NCBI GenBank assembly: GCA_937874755.1
Contig: CALNBC010000021.1
Coordinates: 1 to 7,460, forward strand
Source: an uncultured Clostridia bacterium
GTDB lineage: Bacteria; Bacillota; Clostridia; Christensenellales; CALWSW01
Length of the DNA: 7,460 nucleotides
Direction: 5' to 3'
The notes under the pieces were generated by a model. That model made no database searches, was not told the origin of the DNA, and saw only the letters and a program-made list of their open reading frames with translations. Made by a program: the position numbers and the translations under genes. Positions 6,354 to 7,460 of this stretch are shown here, in pieces (the first letter of the stretch is position 1; the number at the start of each line of letters is the position of its first letter).

Positions 6354-6404
6354 ACCATTGCCTTGACTTGAAAATTGTGGTAATGGTATCATTTCAATAA
6401 TGAT
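6354..6404. promoter_or_regulatory. Two dyads overlapping the ATPase promoter, possible operators
   Basis: ACCATTGCC (6354-6362) and GGTAATGGT (6379-6387) form an inverted repeat, with one non-Watson-Crick position and a 16-base gap, that encloses the -35 and touches the -10. ATCATT (6388-6393) and AATGAT (6399-6404) form a perfect 6-bp dyad with a 5-base gap over the -10 and start site. The positions are those of repressor operators, but no regulator gene is present in the window and the arms are short. Confidence 0.35.
6363..6392 (+). promoter_or_regulatory. Candidate sigma-A promoter of the HerA-like ATPase gene
   Basis: TTGACT (6363-6368) and TATCAT (6387-6392) are 18 bases apart, five and four or more matches to the sigma-A consensus hexamers. 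Transcription would begin near 6399, giving a leader of about 85 bases before the ATG at 6484. Confidence 0.55.
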
Positions 6405-6483
6405 GTACACCGCACACAACTACTAATCCGCCGCAAATAGCAAATTGAATATTAACCAGCCCGTCGGGCTAATTGGAGGGAAC

Positions 6484-7460
6484 ATGCAGAATTTCGAAAA
6501 GCTCGGTGTGTTTTACCTCGGGAAGACAGTGGATCCCGAAACGAAAAAGCGGGGAGCCGAGTATTTGCTATACGATTCTAAGGACCTGACCACCCACGCG
6601 CTGTGCGTCGGCATGACGGGCAGCGGCAAGACCGGGCTATGCATCGGTCTATTAGAGGAAGCCGCGATAGACGGCATACCCGCGTTGGTAATCGACCCGA
6701 AGGGGGATATGGCAAACCTGCTGCTATCCTTCCCGGATTTGCGCGCCGCAGATTTTACCGAATGGGTCAACCCCGATGAGGCGCAAAACAAAGGGCTCTC
6801 CATCGAGGAGTACGGCACCGCCCAGGCAGCGCTTTGGAAGAAGGGGCTCGCTGAATGGGAGCAGGACGGGGACAGGATACGCGCTATGCGCGAAAAGGCA
6901 GACTTCGAGATTTATACCCCCGGGAGCCTGTCGGGCAACCCGCTGTCCATAATCAAGCTTTTTTCCCTGCCCCCGGATGAGATAATAAGCGACCCCGAAG
7001 CTTTCAACGACCTGGTCTCGGGCACCGCGGCAAGCCTTCTGGGCTTGTTGGGCATAGACGCAGATCCCATCCGCAGCCGCGAGCACATACTCCTATCGAA
7101 CATACTGCTCACCGCCTGGAGCAGCGGCAATAACCTCTCCCTAGCAAATCTCATTATGCAAATTCAGAACCCGCCCTTCAACCAGATAGGCGTTATGCCT
7201 CTGGATTCCTTCTACCCCGAGAAGGACAGGTTCTCCCTTGCGCTGCAGTTCAACAACCTGCTCGCCTCCCCCGGATTTTCCGCCTGGATGCAGGGCGACC
7301 CGTTGGATATAGACAAGTTGCTTTATTCCGAGTCGGGCAAGCCGAAGATTTCCATACTTTCCATAGCGCACCTTGGCGATGCAGAGCGAATGTTCTTCGT
7401 CTCGCTGCTGCTCAACCAGGTGGTGAGTTGGGTGCGCACACAACCCGGCACCTCTAGTCT
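6484..7460 (+). CDS. HerA-like P-loop ATPase, N-terminal part (runs off the window)
   Basis: The frame runs without a stop from ATG 6484 to the window end, giving 325 residues of a longer protein. Walker A is GMTGSGKT at residues 43-50, with K49 and T50 intact, and is followed by ALVIDPKGD (67-75), a strand and Asp typical of the HerA/VirB4/FtsK superfamily of DNA or protein pumps. The opening FYLGK ... LLYDSKDLTTHALCVG matches a bacterial family of large (by memory roughly 800-residue) ATP-binding proteins with a HerA-type domain and no settled function. The Walker B motif is not in the visible part; in relatives it follows shortly after the WVRTQPGTSS region where the window stops. No signal peptide or membrane helix is seen, suggesting a cytoplasmic protein. 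GGAGGG (6475-6480) lies three bases before the ATG. HerA-like ATPases can act in DNA end processing or in defence pairs with nucleases, but no partner is visible here. Confidence 0.85.
   Translation, partial: MQNFEKLGVFYLGKTVDPETKKRGAEYLLYDSKDLTTHALCVGMTGSGKTGLCIGLLEEAAIDGIPALVIDPKGDMANLLLSFPDLRAADFTEWVNPDEAQNKGLSIEEYGTAQAALWKKGLAEWEQDGDRIRAMREKADFEIYTPGSLSGNPLSIIKLFSLPPDEIISDPEAFNDLVSGTAASLLGLLGIDADPIRSREHILLSNILLTAWSSGNNLSLANLIMQIQNPPFNQIGVMPLDSFYPEKDRFSLALQFNNLLASPGFSAWMQGDPLDIDKLLYSESGKPKISILSIAHLGDAERMFFVSLLLNQVVSWVRTQPGTSS

Larger units (their letters stand above)
6091..6483. other. Divergent intergenic region, helicase / HerA-like ATPase
   Basis: This 393-base, AT-rich stretch separates the leftward helicase from the rightward ATPase. 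It holds the helicase ribosome binding site (6106-6111), a possible leftward -10 TATACT (6254-6259) with only a poor -35 near 6277-6282, the rightward promoter at 6363-6392 with two dyads, and a small hairpin (AGCCC/GGGCT, 6458-6470) just before the ATPase ribosome binding site. If the leftward -10 is real, the helicase mRNA would have a leader of about 155 bases. I see no RNA gene here. Confidence 0.5.

Noticed and set aside
6324..6392. GGTATCAT at 6324-6331 and 6385-6392, with its complement at 4621-4628
   Set aside because: An 8-base word repeated a few times in AT-rich DNA is weak evidence; the second copy simply contains the -10 hexamer.

Overview
The window looks like a chromosomal segment of a low-to-moderate GC, Gram-positive-type bacterium, most likely a member of the Clostridia. 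The pointers are a SigI/RsgI sigma/anti-sigma pair, a DUF2935 protein, a large clostridial-type FtsX permease, strong Shine-Dalgarno sequences and Rho-independent terminators. No transposase, phage gene, CRISPR array, tRNA or rRNA was found.

Layout. (1) 1-1397 (+): C-terminal half of a large ABC-transporter permease with an FtsX core. (2) 1435-1470: a hairpin terminator between this gene and the converging rsgI. (3) 3341 to 1490 (-): a two-gene operon with a 20-base overlap, encoding sigma factor SigI and its membrane anti-sigma factor RsgI. RsgI carries the Asn-Pro self-cleavage motif and an unusual Asn/Gly-rich tail containing a 48-bp tandem duplication. (4) 3342-3694: intergenic region with candidate sigI promoters and a possible 13-codon Cys-Gly-Gly-Cys peptide. 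(5) 3695-4612 (+): DUF2935 protein with duplicated Glu-His and HxxxE motifs. (6) 4650-4682: terminator hairpin between converging genes. (7) 6090 to 4711 (-): DEAD-box RNA helicase whose motif I lysine is replaced by asparagine. (8) 6091-6483: divergent intergenic region with a promoter overlapped by two dyads. (9) 6484 to the window end (+): start of a HerA-like P-loop ATPase, cut off before its Walker B motif.

The only tightly linked functional unit is sigI-rsgI. By analogy with Bacillus subtilis and Clostridium thermocellum, RsgI would hold SigI inactive at the membrane until an outside signal (wall stress, heat or polysaccharide) releases it. The other genes have their own transcription signals and share no obvious pathway.

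The most notable points are the Lys-to-Asn change in motif I of an otherwise intact DEAD-box helicase, the RsgI tail and its recent duplication, the compact signals upstream of sigI, and the partial HerA-like ATPase. I do not see clear evidence of a complete new multi-gene system.
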